A DNA stretch of 64,000 bases from Microbacterium sp. (lineage in GTDB: Bacteria; Actinomycetota; Actinomycetes; Actinomycetales; Microbacteriaceae), in the NCBI RefSeq assembly GCF_031178445.1, contig NZ_JAPSIY010000002.1:1-64000 (forward strand), in the 5' to 3' direction. The position numbers and the translations under genes were made by a program. Below the pieces are notes generated by a model, which was given only the letters and a program-made list of their open reading frames with translations, was not told the DNA's origin and did not search any database. Positions 63,168 through 64,000 of this stretch are shown piece by piece. The first letter of the stretch is position 1. Every line of letters begins with the position of its first letter.

Positions 63168-64000
63168 GCCGGGTGCAGGCTCTCCTCTGTGATTCGGGGA
63201 AGCTGCACCGCGTAGTGCTCGGAGACATCCGCGGATTCGCCCCGCGGCCGGGTGCCATCGCCGACCCGCACCGAGAACGACTGCACGATCGGCTCCCGCA
63301 GACCCATCAGATGGACGTCGCAGATCAGCGTGCCGCGCTCACACGGGATGCGCCAGCGCAATGACGCCGCGTCGCGCGCCGTGACGACGCGATCGGCAAG
63401 GGGTGCTGCGGTGCGCAGCGGCCTGCCCACCTCGTCGTGCGCCGCGCGCATCCGCGCCGCACGCACCTCCAGAGGAACGTCGCGAAGAACGTTGCGCGCG
63501 AGCAGACCGGACACATCCGACAGGGGACGGTCGTCGAGCACGAGCGCATCGAGGGCGGATGCCGCCGCGAGGGTCTGCGGCCAGGGCCGCACGACCGCGG
63601 CGGGCGCATCCACGGCGGTCAGGGCGTCGTTCAGCGCCCGAGAGGCGACAGCCCCGGCGCGGAAGGCGTCGGAGTTGCCGAAGACGATCACTCCCACGCC
63701 GCTGGCGACGTGCCATCGCATATGGGAGGAGAAGCCGGGCAGCCCGCCCGCGTGCTGCACGATGCGACCGAATCGTCGGTCGTGCTCAACGACGACGCCA
63801 TAGCCGTACCCCACGCCGTCGACGTCCCTGCCCTCGAAACGGGCACCCGACGCCGGGATCATCGTTCTCACCGACTGCAGCTCTCTTCGCGATTCCGCGC
63901 TCAGCACATCAGGGGCGAGGGGGGAATCGGAGAAGGCCGATCCGAGGAAGTGCATCCACCGGGCGATGTCGCCCAGCGTCGAGAACAGGCTGCCGATGCA
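63083..64000 (-). CDS. Beta-lactamase-family serine hydrolase (5' end outside the window)
   Basis: The reading frame continues past base 64000, so only the C-terminal 305 or so residues are seen: GSLFSTLGDIARWMHFL, the HAGGLPGF motif (equivalent of the KTG site) and IVFGNSDAF. The SxxK nucleophile lies outside. After the hydrolase domain a tail of about 170 residues is uncharacterised. The tail's last 28 codons overlap the DUF2520 gene antisense, so the true stop or a frame error deserves a check. Probably a penicillin-binding-protein-like esterase/peptidase. Confidence 0.85.
   Translation of the reverse strand, partial: CIGSLFSTLGDIARWMHFLGSAFSDSPLAPDVLSAESRRELQSVRTMIPASGARFEGRDVDGVGYGYGVVVEHDRRFGRIVQHAGGLPGFSSHMRWHVASGVGVIVFGNSDAFRAGAVASRALNDALTAVDAPAAVVRPWPQTLAAASALDALVLDDRPLSDVSGLLARNVLRDVPLEVRAARMRAAHDEVGRPLRTAAPLADRVVTARDAASLRWRIPCERGTLICDVHLMGLREPIVQSFSVRVGDGTRPRGESADVSEHYAVQLPRITEESLHPAQRPAGGSSGADASRSACSTVDDTSAER

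Overview
The window is high-GC DNA with tightly packed, often start/stop-overlapping genes, many GTG starts, TANNNT-type -10 boxes and a Glu-Asp-Phe tRNA block. It encodes an actinobacterial type VII secretion system (T7SS) and a mycoredoxin-like protein. This fits an actinobacterium; a Microbacteriaceae member such as Microbacterium is my best guess from protein families and gene order, not something tested here.

Region 1 (about 1-34.4 kb) is one large accessory locus built around a T7SS. It starts inside a giant Ig-like/fibronectin III surface protein. A tightly coupled operon follows: MoxR ATPase, DUF58, a transglutaminase-like membrane protein, an RDD-FHA membrane protein, a PP2C phosphatase, an FHA protein, a Ser/Thr kinase and an FHA-like/winged-helix protein. 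Then come EccD, EccB, the mycosin protease MycP, a tandem YbaB-like protein, several candidate secreted proteins, a second FHA-like/winged-helix protein and a DUF2510 membrane protein. A divergent pair (RDD-FHA-FHA and a second EccD-like protein) precedes EccC and a WXG100 pair. The kinase, phosphatase and FHA proteins suggest that secretion is controlled by Thr phosphorylation. Three T7SS transcription units (before 19669, 24949 and 33743) share a palindrome, TGGGGA-N4-TCCCCA, at exactly the same distance from a TANNNT -10 box. To me this is the most interesting undescribed signal in the window.

Region 2 (34.4-50.2 kb) holds metabolic and transport genes: a degenerate resolvase-like protein, malate dehydrogenase, a neutral zinc metallopeptidase, proline iminopeptidase, an aldehyde dehydrogenase, a mycoredoxin-like protein, a polar amino acid ABC transporter with a fused double binding protein-permease, a GT2-GtrA glycosyltransferase, LtrA, a ThrE-like exporter, a quinone oxidoreductase, a small kinase and several small proteins.

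Region 3 (50.2-64 kb) is conserved core: tRNA-Glu, tRNA-Asp and tRNA-Phe (minus strand), an M23 endopeptidase, inorganic pyrophosphatase, tilS, a DUF937 protein, hpt, ftsH, folE-folP-folB-folK, a DUF3180 protein, two PH-domain membrane proteins, a DUF2520 protein, and the 3' part of a beta-lactamase-family hydrolase that runs off the right edge. Several genes in regions 2 and 3 look leaderless, with a -10 box exactly 6 nt before the start codon. No insertion sequence, CRISPR array, rRNA or gene-free stretch over 300 bases was seen.
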